Below, piece after piece: positions 17,272 to 25,094 of a stretch of DNA of 64,000 bases (position 1 is the first letter of the stretch; each line of letters opens with the position of its first letter). The position numbers and the translations under genes were made by a program. The notes beneath the pieces are model-generated. The model made no database searches. It was not told the DNA's origin and saw nothing but the letters and a program-made list of their open reading frames with translations. The stretch is from Limosilactobacillus sp. WILCCON 0051 (GTDB lineage: Bacteria > Bacillota > Bacilli > Lactobacillales > Lactobacillaceae), in assembly GCF_039955095.1 (NCBI RefSeq), contig NZ_CP154878.1:1984001-2048000 (forward strand), in the 5' to 3' direction.

Positions 17272-17316
17272 GAGTTGAAGGCTATAGTCTCGCTTAGTCA
17301 TGGCGGCTTAATCTGA

Positions 17317-18321
17317 TTAGTGGTTCTGGGGATGGTTGACGACGCGCTTAGGCTTTTGACCTTGAGCAACCAACCGCAGATCCTCATCAATCATGGCATA
17401 GCCGCGATAAAAACTGGCTGCGGTAATGCCGCCAATATGCGGACTAAACAGCAGGCGACTGGCAATTGATTGCGGCTGATTCAACAACGGATGATCTTTT
17501 AAGACCGGCTCATGATCCAGCGTATCGAGACCAGCCATCGCTAAACGCCCAGACTTGAGTGCTTCAATCAGTGCCGCATCATCAATCAGTTCGCCACGAG
17601 CCGTATTGACCAGATAGCTGCCTGGCTGCATTTGGGCAAAAAAGGTCTGATCTGCCATGTGCCGCGTTGCTTTGGTTACTGGCAGATGCAGACTCACGAT
17701 CCGACTCTGCGCCAGTAAGTCATCCAATTCACGATACTGCACGCCATATTGCTGCTCTTGTTCTGGATCCAGTCGATGACGCTTGCAGTAGTAAATATTC
17801 TTAACCTGGTAGGCTTTTAACAAGCGGGCAGTCTGACGTGCAATGTCACCAAAGCCAATCAGTCCCACGCTGCAGTCAGCCAGTTCAAGCAGGTTGGCAT
17901 TTTGAATATAGTCTCCTTTGGCTTCAATCTGATGACCAGCTCTTACTACCGCATCATTTACGACAACATTGCGCAGCATCCCAACCATCAATAAAATCGT
18001 CTGTTCAGCTACTGCCATTGCATTCATCCCTTGCGCATTGCAGACGTAGACCCCGCATTCATCTGCAGCTTTTAGATCAATTGCATTAAAAGCAACGCCT
18101 TCAGAATGGATTGCCAACAGATTAGGCATTTGCCGAATCAATTCGCCTGGAATCGCCGTGATAGCATCAACAATGATAAAGTCCGCGTCCCCAGCTTGAC
18201 TAAGATATTCTTCAACTGGCAGATCTGGTTTTAGATCAACCAGGTCCAACGAATTCAAAAAGCTGTCAGCAGCCGCGAACCGCTGTAGATTGCCCTGCTT
18301 GCCAATATGCAATATTTTCAT
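17317..18321 (-). CDS. D-isomer specific 2-hydroxyacid dehydrogenase family protein
   Basis: 334-residue NAD(P)-dependent oxidoreductase that would interconvert a 2-keto acid and a D-2-hydroxy acid. The nucleotide-binding GFGDIARQTARLL is near residues 156-168. NTARGELIDDAALIEAL carries the conserved Arg, the acidic partner follows in LDTLDHEP, and the catalytic His is in FSPHIGGITAASF. Overall closest to phosphoglycerate/hydroxypyruvate dehydrogenase-like enzymes; no ACT domain is present. The ATG follows GGGGTGATC. It lies downstream of an MFS gene on the same strand with a 152-bp gap. Substrate unknown. Confidence 0.85.
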   Translation of the reverse strand: MKILHIGKQGNLQRFAAADSFLNSLDLVDLKPDLPVEEYLSQAGDADFIIVDAITAIPGELIRQMPNLLAIHSEGVAFNAIDLKAADECGVYVCNAQGMNAMAVAEQTILLMVGMLRNVVVNDAVVRAGHQIEAKGDYIQNANLLELADCSVGLIGFGDIARQTARLLKAYQVKNIYYCKRHRLDPEQEQQYGVQYRELDDLLAQSRIVSLHLPVTKATRHMADQTFFAQMQPGSYLVNTARGELIDDAALIEALKSGRLAMAGLDTLDHEPVLKDHPLLNQPQSIASRLLFSPHIGGITAASFYRGYAMIDEDLRLVAQGQKPKRVVNHPQNH

Positions 18322-18473
18322 CTAGATCACCCCATAGCTGGTTAAGTTGACGCCGAAGCAGAAACGGCTGATCTTATCAACAGTTCATCACCTGGCGATT
18401 GATCCACATTCTACTCCAACCAGTCCAATTTCGTAACTGCATTAAACAGATTGATTCATCGAACTTATGATGC

Positions 18474-19643
18474 TCATCGAATTTGATGGCGAAGCTTTTG
18501 ATACGTCAGCTCCAAAAGGCCGATATTAAGCATCGCAAACACCAGCAGATAGTATGGCATGATCCAAATACCAAATTGCTGCTGCAAAAGGCCAAAAATC
18601 GTCGGCATAAAAGTAGTGCCAGTATAGGCTGCCGCCATCTGCAGACCAATTACGGCGGCACTGTAGCGCTGGCCAAAGTTAGCAGGTGCCATGTGCTGAA
18701 TTGATGGATAGATTGGTCCCATCCCCGTACCGATAACGACAAAGCCGACTGCCGCCGTCTGATAGCCAGCAGTCGGCAGCATAACCAGCACAATGCCAAC
18801 CAGCTCAACTGCCGCGCCGATTCTGATCATCAAGCGATCACCAAAGCGGTTGGCTGCCATTCCCGCCAACAAGCGCCCCAGCATTAGTCCCCCAAAGATC
18901 AGCGAGCCAAATGAGGCAATCGTCTCCTCGCTCAAACCGCTTCTCGTCCCGGCAAAGTAGCTTGGCGTCCATAGAAAACAAGTGGCTTCTCCGGCACAGT
19001 AGGCAAAGAAAGCCAGCAGCGTCGTAACCACGCCCCGCTGTCTGATTGCTTCTTTGATTCCCGCACTGGCCGCCTTGGCTTGCTTTTCATCGGGCTGCTC
19101 GTTTTGATGCCAGAGTGGCAATGAACACAATACGACCAACAGAATCCCCGTCTGCAAAAAAGCCGTCCAGCGATAGCCCTCATTCCAACGCGCCGTCTTT
19201 AGAGCCAATGCCATGATATATGGACTGATCACGGCCCCCAGTCCATAAAAGCAGTGCAAAAAATTCATCACGGCGCCTGAGTAATAGCTAGCGACATAAT
19301 GGTTCATCGCGGCATCAATCGCGCCAGCCCCTAAGCCATAGGGAACCGCAAAAATCAGCAGCATCCAATACTCAGTACAAAGCGAAAAGCCAAACAGACC
19401 CACAATCGTTAATAAAATTGAGCAAATAACGATCCATTTAGTATGAAATCTCTGAATCAGTTTAGGACTCAACAATGCCGAAACGATGGTCATAAAAGCA
19501 ATCGTCATTGAGACGTAGCCGGCATATGATGAAGGAACGTTAAATGCAGTCTGCATCTGTGGCCACCCCGATCCCAACAGCGAATCAGGCAGTCCCAGAC
19601 TGACAAAGATCAAATAAATTACCCCTAATAGTAAAGAAGCCAT
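18474..19643 (-). CDS. MFS transporter
   Basis: Integral membrane secondary transporter of 389 residues with 12 predicted helices. It begins LLLGVIYLIFVSLGLPDSLL and contains AVPYGLGAGAIDAAMNHYVA and NFLHCFYGLGAVISPYIMAL, a pattern seen in the FHS/fucose-permease-like branch of MFS. The cytoplasmic loop after helix 6 carries EQPDEKQAKAASAG. The neighbouring dehydrogenase suggests uptake or export of a small organic acid or sugar, but the substrate cannot be told. Confidence 0.85.
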   Translation of the reverse strand: MASLLLGVIYLIFVSLGLPDSLLGSGWPQMQTAFNVPSSYAGYVSMTIAFMTIVSALLSPKLIQRFHTKWIVICSILLTIVGLFGFSLCTEYWMLLIFAVPYGLGAGAIDAAMNHYVASYYSGAVMNFLHCFYGLGAVISPYIMALALKTARWNEGYRWTAFLQTGILLVVLCSLPLWHQNEQPDEKQAKAASAGIKEAIRQRGVVTTLLAFFAYCAGEATCFLWTPSYFAGTRSGLSEETIASFGSLIFGGLMLGRLLAGMAANRFGDRLMIRIGAAVELVGIVLVMLPTAGYQTAAVGFVVIGTGMGPIYPSIQHMAPANFGQRYSAAVIGLQMAAAYTGTTFMPTIFGLLQQQFGIWIMPYYLLVFAMLNIGLLELTYQKLRHQIR

Positions 19644-19682
19644 TTCATCATCCTTTAATTTTCAAAATAAGTGCCATTGTTT

Positions 19683-20078
19683 CTAAGACCTTCTGCTGTC
19701 ATTAAAACTGGATTTGTGGACCTGCTCAAAGTGTTTGCCCAGATACATATCCTTATTGCTATGCTCAACGGCCCACTTTGAAATAGTGTTCAAAACTGGA
19801 ATAAGCGTCTTGCCTTTTGAAGATAACGAGTACTCTACTCTAATCGGCATTTCATTATATTGATGACGCTCAATCAATCCTGCATTTTGCAATTCTTTTA
19901 GCGAGTCAGCCAGAGCAGCATCAGAAATGTTTTCCATTGACTTTTTTAATTCACCATAACGAACGGAGCCACTGTGCCCTAAAATACAGAGCAGACGCGG
20001 TTTCCATTTACCACCAAAGACATCCAAGGCATAATCGACCGTGCAAAAATATTCTTTAGGTAACTTGCGCTGATACAA
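19683..20078 (-). CDS. HxlR-family winged-helix transcriptional regulator
   Basis: About 131 residues with the HxlR pattern: a single N-terminal Cys in FCTVDYALDVFGGKWKPRLL, then GELKKSMENISDAALADSLK and RVEYSLSSKGKTLIP. Such regulators often sense electrophiles or thiol stress through the Cys. The TTG at 20078 is chosen because GAGGAG lies about 10 bases before it; the longer frame from a TTG at 20096 overlaps that site. It is divergent from the ABM-like gene at 20196, its probable target. Confidence 0.88.
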   Translation of the reverse strand: MYQRKLPKEYFCTVDYALDVFGGKWKPRLLCILGHSGSVRYGELKKSMENISDAALADSLKELQNAGLIERHQYNEMPIRVEYSLSSKGKTLIPVLNTISKWAVEHSNKDMYLGKHFEQVHKSSFNDSRRS

Positions 20079-20142
20079 CTTAAAATCACTCCTCAATACT
20101 TCTTTAGTACCTCAATCATTTTTGAAAATGTATTAATTTTCC

Positions 20143-20155
20143 TAAGGCTGCCTTA
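20143..20155. promoter_or_regulatory. Palindrome in the HxlR intergenic region
   Basis: TAAGGC-T-GCCTTA is a perfect 6-bp inverted repeat midway between the divergent genes, a plausible operator for the HxlR protein. A half copy (GCCTTA) recurs about 30 bp downstream, at the start of the target gene. Confidence 0.5.
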
Positions 20156-20195
20156 ATCTTAATAATGAAATCTGATATGAAAGGAAGCCTTAATA

Positions 20196-20489
20196 ATGGC
20201 AGTAAAAGCTTATCTGGAAATAACAATGGAAATCCCTGAAAAGAATCGTGAGGCGGCAGCCAAAGTATATAATGATTACCGGAAACCATTTCTCAACACT
20301 ATTCCAGGTGCTGAAACCAAACAATTGCTTATCCGCAATGAAGATGTCCAAGTACTGCACGGCTTTGACTCAGTTGAACACGCCCAAGACTACCTCAAAA
20401 GCGATATGTTCACAAAGCATGTCTTCGTGGGATTGCAGCCAACCTGGACGTCTGATCCAGAAGTCCGTATCTTCATGGTAGCTGGATAA
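20196..20489 (+). CDS. ABM-like (dimeric alpha-beta barrel) small protein
   Basis: 97 residues with AAAGGAAG before the ATG. The beta-alpha-beta-beta-alpha-beta order (AYLEITMEIPEKNREAAAK, YNDYRKPFLNTIPGAETKQL, VQVLHGFDSVEHAQDYLKSD) fits antibiotic-biosynthesis-monooxygenase-type ferredoxin folds, often linked to quinone or electrophile detoxification. Divergent from an HxlR gene, which fits a sensor-effector pair. Enzyme activity is inference. Confidence 0.7.
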   Translation: MAVKAYLEITMEIPEKNREAAAKVYNDYRKPFLNTIPGAETKQLLIRNEDVQVLHGFDSVEHAQDYLKSDMFTKHVFVGLQPTWTSDPEVRIFMVAG

Positions 20490-20522
20490 GATCAAGTGAA
20501 ACCACTATACTTATTAAATACT

Positions 20523-20555
20523 AAGCGTCATGCAATTTAAAGCATGGCGTTTTAT
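20523..20555 (+). terminator. Terminator after the ABM-like gene
   Basis: GCGTCATGC pairs with GCATGGCGT (one G-U pair) and is followed by TTTTATTGTTTTT. Confidence 0.75.
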
Positions 20556-20645
20556 TGTTTTTACAGACCTTTTTAGATTGTTTCATTATAGAACTGCTTG
20601 TCAATTTAAAAATAGTCTTGTTTAGGAATTAATTAATGATAACGC

Positions 20646-21158
20646 TTATTCCATTCTTTTTTCAAAGCGAAAATCCAGCCAGCCGACTTGATCATCAGTA
20701 GTCGACCAGCTGGGATCAGGATGGTGCGGATTATAAAATTCAACGATCTTAAAGCCGCACTTATTAACGTAAAAATGAATGTTGCGCGTTTCAAAATAAG
20801 GCGTAATCGTTTCCCAGACTTTGACTTTTGGATACATCTGCTCAATTGCTCGCCAGGCAGCTTCGCCAATCCCTTGACTATGCATGGTTGGATTGACAAA
20901 CAGCAGCTCTAGACTGCCATGATCGCCTTTAATATTTACAACGGCCCCGCCTGCTTTTTGACCATTTTGCCAAATACGATAGGCCGTGCCTTGATCAATA
21001 CAGTTCTCAATCGTTTGGCGCGCGATTATCTCATCGCCCTCTTCAAATTGGTCGTTGCGCTTGCCAAATTCTTCTAACGCGCCATATTTAAATGCCCATT
21101 GATTTTCTTTGATAAATCGTTCACGGTCATCTGGCTGCAGCAAAATCAGTTCTACCAT
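20646..21158 (-). CDS. GNAT-family N-acetyltransferase
   Basis: 170 residues from the ATG at 21158, which follows AAGGAGG. The GNAT fold is seen as AGGAVVNIKGDHGSLELLFV (strands 3-4) and the acetyl-CoA loop HSQGIGEAAWRAIEQMYP, then FYVNKCGFKIVEFYNPHHPD. It would acetylate an unknown amine using acetyl-CoA in the cytoplasm. It lies directly behind a structured, terminated RNA (21190-21312) on the same strand, so it may be under attenuation. Confidence 0.85.
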   Translation of the reverse strand: MVELILLQPDDRERFIKENQWAFKYGALEEFGKRNDQFEEGDEIIARQTIENCIDQGTAYRIWQNGQKAGGAVVNIKGDHGSLELLFVNPTMHSQGIGEAAWRAIEQMYPKVKVWETITPYFETRNIHFYVNKCGFKIVEFYNPHHPDPSWSTTDDQVGWLDFRFEKRME

Positions 21159-21189
21159 AATTAAAAACCTCCTTAAATCAATGCCGGTA

Positions 21190-21312
21190 CTAAAAAAGCC
21201 CGGCGATGCCAAAACATCTAACCGGGCTCACCCGACACCTTATCTGATAGGCGGCCTGCAGATAACTGCGATCCCCTGTGCTGCGGCACACTATCCTCCG
21301 GTGACTGTTATT
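21190..21312 (-). ncRNA. Structured leader or small RNA upstream of the GNAT gene
   Basis: A minus-strand TATACT -10 box at 21319-21324 precedes about 120 nt with several helices: TGTGC CGCA GCACA; TTATCTG / CAGATAA; an outer CACCGGA / TCGGGTG helix with one mismatch; and a GC-rich terminator (AGCCCGG ... CCGGGCT, then six U) ending 32 bp before the GNAT start. Layout suits a riboswitch-type attenuator or an independent small RNA. It lacks T-box, SRP and other motifs I know, so no class is assigned. Confidence 0.6.
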
Positions 21313-21350
21313 GTTTATAGTATAACGAAAAAAGATTTCATTTTAAAATT

Positions 21351-21590
21351 TTAAGCAAACGGATCAACTTCTGAATCTTCATTCCAAATATATTCGGCTT
21401 TTTGTGCATTGACTTTAGCAGCGTCCAAGCCGTAATGATCGGCAACGAATCCCAGTGCCATGTCAATTCCCGCTGAAACTCCCGATGACGTGTAAAAACG
21501 GCCATCATGAACCCAACGTGCTTTTCTGATCCAGACCGCATCCCCCGTACTCGTTACCCATTCAATGGCAAAATCAGCTGTATCTGGCTT
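21351..21590 (-). pseudogene. DJ-1/PfpI family protein, C-terminal fragment
   Basis: About 78 codons read KPDTADFAIEWVTSTGDAVW, then ARWVHDGRFYTSSGVSAGID and MALGFVADHYG, the C-terminal part of DJ-1/PfpI-type proteins (glyoxalase or amidotransferase-like fold). The frame is closed by a TGA just upstream, so the N-terminal half with the nucleophile-elbow Cys is gone. It abuts the end of the small gene at 21574, which suggests a deletion joined the two. Confidence 0.7.
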
Positions 21591-21813
21591 TCAGCAATTC
21601 CGCAAATTTTTCGGCAGGATAGATGTAGATCTTTTTGCCATCAATCGTCATCCCCATTAAATAGTCGCAATTGACTTTCTTGTTCAGTGCCCGCATGCGG
21701 ATCAGATTGCCTTCCGCAAAGTCATAAAAGCGGTCGCCATCGTCCATGAAATAAGCCTGAAAATGATTCATGCTGCTGATGGTTACACGATCAGTCAGCT
21801 TATCGAAAAACAT
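21574..21813 (-). CDS. Hypothetical protein, 79 aa
   Basis: Reads NHFQAYFMDDGDRFYDFAEG, NLIRMRALNKKVNCDYLMGM, DGKKIYIYPAEKFAELL. Soluble and compact; composition is protein-like but no family is recognised. The ribosome binding site is weak (GGATGG). Its 3' end overlaps the frame of the DJ-1 fragment, so it may itself be a truncated remnant. Confidence 0.4.
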   Translation of the reverse strand: MFFDKLTDRVTISSMNHFQAYFMDDGDRFYDFAEGNLIRMRALNKKVNCDYLMGMTIDGKKIYIYPAEKFAELLKARYS

Positions 21814-22154
21814 GAATCAGCCATCCGTCACGCTTAATTTTTAGTATGCCGCAGCCGTTTTTATTGTCTGTGGCAAACGTGCCGATAACTTTTTTGATGC
21901 AGCCAACCGTTTATCAGCAACCTATAATGATCAAAATATGTCCAGAATACGCTGAATCTACACCAGATTTACCGGCTGTAAGGACACATTTGACGCAATG
22001 TTTTAAAAATCGGACTTCATCATACGCACAGGAAGATCCCTTTTTACACAAAATTATTGACACACCCTTTAAATCAGCTTAGGTCCATCATTAACAGCTT
22101 AAATAGTGGTTGTTATGCAGAAAATTTTGCATAAAACACATGACGAAAAAATCA
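21814..22154. other. Intergenic, no gene recognised
   Basis: About 340 bp with a plus-strand open frame (21846-22082) that has no ribosome binding site and looks like noise. No promoter pair or RNA was found before the repeat array at 22155. Confidence 0.4.
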
Positions 22155-22421
22155 TTACCTACTTTTCGCAGAAATCAATGTATAAGTAGGTAAAAACTAA
22201 TGTATATCGAGTTAGGGGACCCTAACATTACCTACTATTTGATAAAAAACACGTAATCGTAGGTAATTCACAAAGTCGGTCTAACCCAATCAGCTTCTAA
22301 ATATGCAACATTACCTACTATTCGAGAAAATTTTTCTTTTAGTAGGTAAAGTTAGAAAAGTCGAGTATACATTTCTCCCCATTTACCTACTTGAGCGTAA
22401 AAATCAAATAATAGTAGGTAA
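22155..22421. repeat. Array 2: four 39-bp palindrome-ended units
   Basis: Units at 22155-22193, 22228-22266, 22311-22349 and 22383-22421, each exactly 39 bp with the same inverted ends as array 1 (TTACCTACT... / ...GTAGGTAA) and unrelated cores. Start-to-start distances are 73, 83 and 72 bp; the last two equal those of array 1. The first spacer also contains a 16-bp palindrome, GTTAGGG GA CCCTAAC, at 22211-22226. The spacer sequences of the two arrays are otherwise not clearly alike. Confidence 0.92.
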
Positions 22422-22537
22422 TTTCAAAGCCCCCGGCAGCTCAAAGACGTTTTTTCTTCACAAAGGCAGCAATGCTCAGAGAACTGACCATGCTGCTTAA
22501 AAAAGCTTTATGATTTTATCGCATCCAAACTGTTACT

Positions 22538-22771
22538 TTAAAGAATCCAGCGTTCAGCAAGAAAATCCTTTACACAATCCTCGAAGCTCAAATCCATTCT
22601 TTGCGCAAGAACCGCCAGCCACCAGACACATTCACAAATCTTGGCAGGAAGCATCTCTTTGTCAGCGCTTGGCCAACGTCCTTGATGATCCATTGTCAGG
22701 CGACCAGCTAATCCAGCATCGGTCAAAAAGGCCAGCAAACCTTCTTCTACTGACCAGGCTGAACCGTGCAA
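22538..22771 (-). CDS. MazG-like domain protein, possibly frameshifted
   Basis: 77 residues from a TTG at 22771: GSAWSVEEGLLAFLTDAGLA ... MLPAKICECVWWLAVLAQRM, DLSFEDCVKDFLAERW. The helix patterns resemble small MazG-like nucleotide pyrophosphohydrolases, though the metal-binding EExxE pair is not intact here. An ATG 20 bp upstream is in another frame and would give MSWNKIARFS before running into a different frame, so the gene may be broken by a frameshift near its start. Confidence 0.45.
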   Translation of the reverse strand: MHGSAWSVEEGLLAFLTDAGLAGRLTMDHQGRWPSADKEMLPAKICECVWWLAVLAQRMDLSFEDCVKDFLAERWIL

Positions 22772-22847
22772 TTTTATTCCAGCTCATGATACTGATCCGC
22801 TCATCATCTTAGTTGAAGGAAACATCACCATTATAGTGTCCATGCTG

Positions 22848-23531
22848 CTATTTTTGGGCAATTAAAATACTTGTTGGCATTCCACCCCATAGTCCATTGA
22901 TCCCTGCATGATGAACCGTTACCTGCCAGCCGCTTTGAGTTATGATACGCTTGAACTCCCGCGTATGTTCCATATCAATGATTACCAGCCGTCCATCAGT
23001 TTTTAAGACTCGCAATGCTTCGTTAATTGCTAATTCACGCTGTTTTCTTGGCTTAACGTTATGAATGGCAAAGCTTGCAAAAACAAAGTCAAATGCATGA
23101 TCATTAAATGGCAGTTTGGTCATATCAGCAGTCTGAACTTTAGCAACCGCACTCACTTGGGCCCTATCAATATTTTGCTGAGTAGTTGTCTGCGAGTTGC
23201 CAGATTGATCCGCAGACTGCCAAATATCAATCCCGATAGCTTTACCAGGTTGTTTTAATTTTTTTGCCACCGCTAACAGTACCGCACCGTGCCCAGTTCC
23301 TAAATCAAGAATTTGGCTGTCATTTGGAATATCTAATGATTTCACCACGTCATGAATAATCTTGTACTTGCCATCAAGGCTAGTGTGAATAAATAAAATT
23401 GCCAAAATAAACATGATTGCCGGGAAAATAAAATTATATGTATTTTGCGATTGCCAGGCTATTAAGATTCCAATTACGCCAATCACTGAAAATAAAATTG
23501 GTACAATCGGTGCATCAATCCCTTTTTTCAT
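22848..23531 (-). CDS. Class I SAM-dependent methyltransferase with N-terminal membrane segments
   Basis: 227 residues. Two hydrophobic helices come first (about 8-26 and 30-50), then a Rossmann methyltransferase domain: motif I ILDLGTGHGAVLLAVA at about 74, the acidic IGIDIW, motif II ADMTKLPFNDHAFDFVFASF and DGRLVIIDME. The membrane anchor suggests a lipid or quinone-like substrate, unproven. The ATG follows AAGGAG. Confidence 0.85.
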   Translation of the reverse strand: MKKGIDAPIVPILFSVIGVIGILIAWQSQNTYNFIFPAIMFILAILFIHTSLDGKYKIIHDVVKSLDIPNDSQILDLGTGHGAVLLAVAKKLKQPGKAIGIDIWQSADQSGNSQTTTQQNIDRAQVSAVAKVQTADMTKLPFNDHAFDFVFASFAIHNVKPRKQRELAINEALRVLKTDGRLVIIDMEHTREFKRIITQSGWQVTVHHAGINGLWGGMPTSILIAQK

Positions 23532-23857
23532 TTAATAAATCACTCCTTAAATTTAACATATTGTCCAATTCTATCAAAAAAACAATTGGATTAATATCAT
23601 ATCTCAGAGCACTATCCGCGAACATCCTCACCATCAGTAAAGTAATCGATTTAATGGCCGCTTTAACTTAACTCAATGTTTCTTTAAATAGGCATCATAA
23701 TAATCTGAGTTTGCAAAGGTATTAAAAATGAGGCATCCTGCTGCTTGGGTGCCCCATTTTTGATATCAGTTACTTTATTAGCCGCGAGCCTGCTAAATCA
23801 CTAAATTTCATAATAATCAGGTTCTTAAGGCTGCGATTCTGAAAGCAAATCCGCGTT
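23532..23857. other. Intergenic spacer with one terminator
   Basis: Apart from the hairpin at 23723-23762 and the presumed promoter of the methyltransferase gene, which I cannot pin down, nothing is recognised here. Confidence 0.4.
23723..23762 (-). terminator. Terminator downstream of the ATP-grasp gene
   Basis: AAAAATGAGGCA pairs with TGCCCCATTTTT with one mismatch; A- and T-runs flank both sides. It is about 100 bp after the ATP-grasp stop. Confidence 0.75.
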
Positions 23858-24595
23858 TCAAAGATCAAATGCGCATTCATCAACAGTCCCCGTTAGCTCT
23901 GCCCAGCGTGCCGCCAGCAGCTTTGCGTAACGAATATCATAAAGTCCATAAGCTGCCAGCGAATAGCCTTCGTTTACTTCGACCAGTAATGTTTCGCCTT
24001 TTTTAGTTACGCCAAAATCCAATGAAAAGCCAGCTGGTTTATTTTCATAATCATTAAGGCAATTCTCAATTACTTGAGGATCATAGTGATAATGCCAATC
24101 ACCATAATAAGGCCGAATTCCTTCAACCTGACCATAACGGATATAGGCTCGCCATTCTGCCATAAAGTCAACAACTTCACTGCAGATAATATCTGGATTT
24201 TCATAACTTGAACCCAGCCCGATTAAATCTTTTGGCGAATTGATGACTTTCCCCGTAATCCTTTTTCCCTCAATGGATTTAACAAATACTGGCCACTGTT
24301 CTGGATGACTGTTAATAGTGTCGATTTTGGATTTCCAGATTTTCCGTCCTAAGTATTTGCGAATTGATGCGGGGTAATTAATTTCCTCAAAGCCAATCCC
24401 TAATTGATCAAGTCGCTTACGAACGGTTCCAATTCCGCCAACCACAATATCTTCACGGTTCATTTCCGGAATTACGTTATCCAAATCTTCAAATAAGACA
24501 ACCTCAAATCCCATCTGCTCAAAACCGGTCATTGCCACATAACCATTAACGCTATAAGGTATTTTATCCTTATTTAATTGAACATAGACTTTCAA
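23858..24595 (-). CDS. ATP-grasp domain protein (DUF4343-like)
   Basis: 245 residues from a TTG at 24595 preceded by GGGAGGA. The N-terminal alpha/beta part (VYVQLNKDKIPYSVNGYVAM) is followed by an ATP-grasp core: WPVFVKSIEGKRITG (Lys strand), DIICSEVVDFMAEWRAYIRY, and the Mg-binding strand GFSLDFGVTKKGETLLVEVN EG. The family ligates a carboxylate to an amine or thiol with ATP; the substrate is unknown. Monocistronic. Confidence 0.8.
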   Translation of the reverse strand: MKVYVQLNKDKIPYSVNGYVAMTGFEQMGFEVVLFEDLDNVIPEMNREDIVVGGIGTVRKRLDQLGIGFEEINYPASIRKYLGRKIWKSKIDTINSHPEQWPVFVKSIEGKRITGKVINSPKDLIGLGSSYENPDIICSEVVDFMAEWRAYIRYGQVEGIRPYYGDWHYHYDPQVIENCLNDYENKPAGFSLDFGVTKKGETLLVEVNEGYSLAAYGLYDIRYAKLLAARWAELTGTVDECAFDL

Positions 24596-24754
24596 TGCAA
24601 TCCTCCCATTTACATGATGAATCCAGTGTCTGATCGTTTCAATCTGTTATAACACAGCAATTATAACAGAAATGGCTGTCTCTCTAATTGCTGGCATTTT
24701 GGCTGTTCCAGGTGCGGTACTGCAGCATTATCCCTGATGCTAACGGAAAATCAG

Positions 24755-24797
24755 ACGCTCAAAAGTGTGGGGATGTTTTGATGAGCGTGCTTTTTTG
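24755..24797 (+). terminator. Terminator-like hairpin
   Basis: ACGCTCA pairs with TGAGCGT around a loop that itself has AAAA/TTTT, followed by GCTTTTTT on the plus strand. No plus-strand gene precedes it, so it may terminate a lost gene or an unannotated RNA. Confidence 0.55.
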
Positions 24798-24873
24798 AAC
24801 GATTTGTAGTCGAAAACAGCCGAAATGAATTATGCCAGACATGGGATACGCAGTGATTGAACAATTTGTAGTC
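24795..24873. repeat. 79-bp element, copy A (17-bp direct repeats at both ends)
   Basis: TTGAACGATTTGTAGTC at 24795 and TTGAACAATTTGTAGTC at 24857 are 62 bp apart and flank a partly conserved centre containing TTATGCCAGACA. A second copy with the same 62-bp period is at 28055-28133. The two copies lie on either side of the IS66 insertion and both orphan antitoxin genes. Confidence 0.8.
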
Positions 24874-24902
24874 AATAAATTGAGATCAGGGTTGCGCCAT
24901 TA

Positions 24903-25094
24903 CTATTCACCGAAAAGTGCCTTCATTGCATCGTCAACATTATCAAAAGTTTTAGCAGTATTGGGGAGCAGTCCTTCTTCTTCTGCGTGTGCCCGAATGA
25001 TTGCTTCCTGAGTCTTTTCATTGAAATGAACATACTCTACTTTTTCAAGTGCTTGATCCGACTGAATAGCTGAACCTTTTTTCTTTGCGGTCAT
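24903..25094 (-). CDS. Small RelB-like antitoxin candidate (orphan)
   Basis: 63 residues, ATG preceded by GAGGAGAGG. The C-terminal part (AEEEGLLPNTAKTFDNVDDA MKALFGE) resembles the toxin-wrapping tail of RelB/DinJ antitoxins. The N-terminal half lacks an obvious ribbon-helix-helix, and no toxin gene follows. It may be an orphan antitoxin or a trimmed remnant. IS66 inserted about 90 bp upstream of its start, probably altering its promoter. Confidence 0.5.
   Translation of the reverse strand: MTAKKKGSAIQSDQALEKVEYVHFNEKTQEAIIRAHAEEEGLLPNTAKTFDNVDDAMKALFGE

Noticed and set aside
21190..21312. T-box or SRP RNA
   Set aside because: No AGGGTGGNACCGCG T-box bulge sequence and no GGAAGGAAGCAG-type SRP tetraloop region is present.
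21846..22082. Plus-strand 78-aa open frame
   Set aside because: No ribosome binding site, and the composition is not protein-like.
11660..22421. MITE or short IS copies
   Set aside because: Units are only 39 bp, are grouped in fours at phased distances, and show no target duplications. Transposition would not keep helical phasing.
24795..24873. Two-repeat CRISPR remnant
   Set aside because: The 17-bp repeat is too short, and the 45-bp middle is partly conserved between the two copies, unlike spacers.
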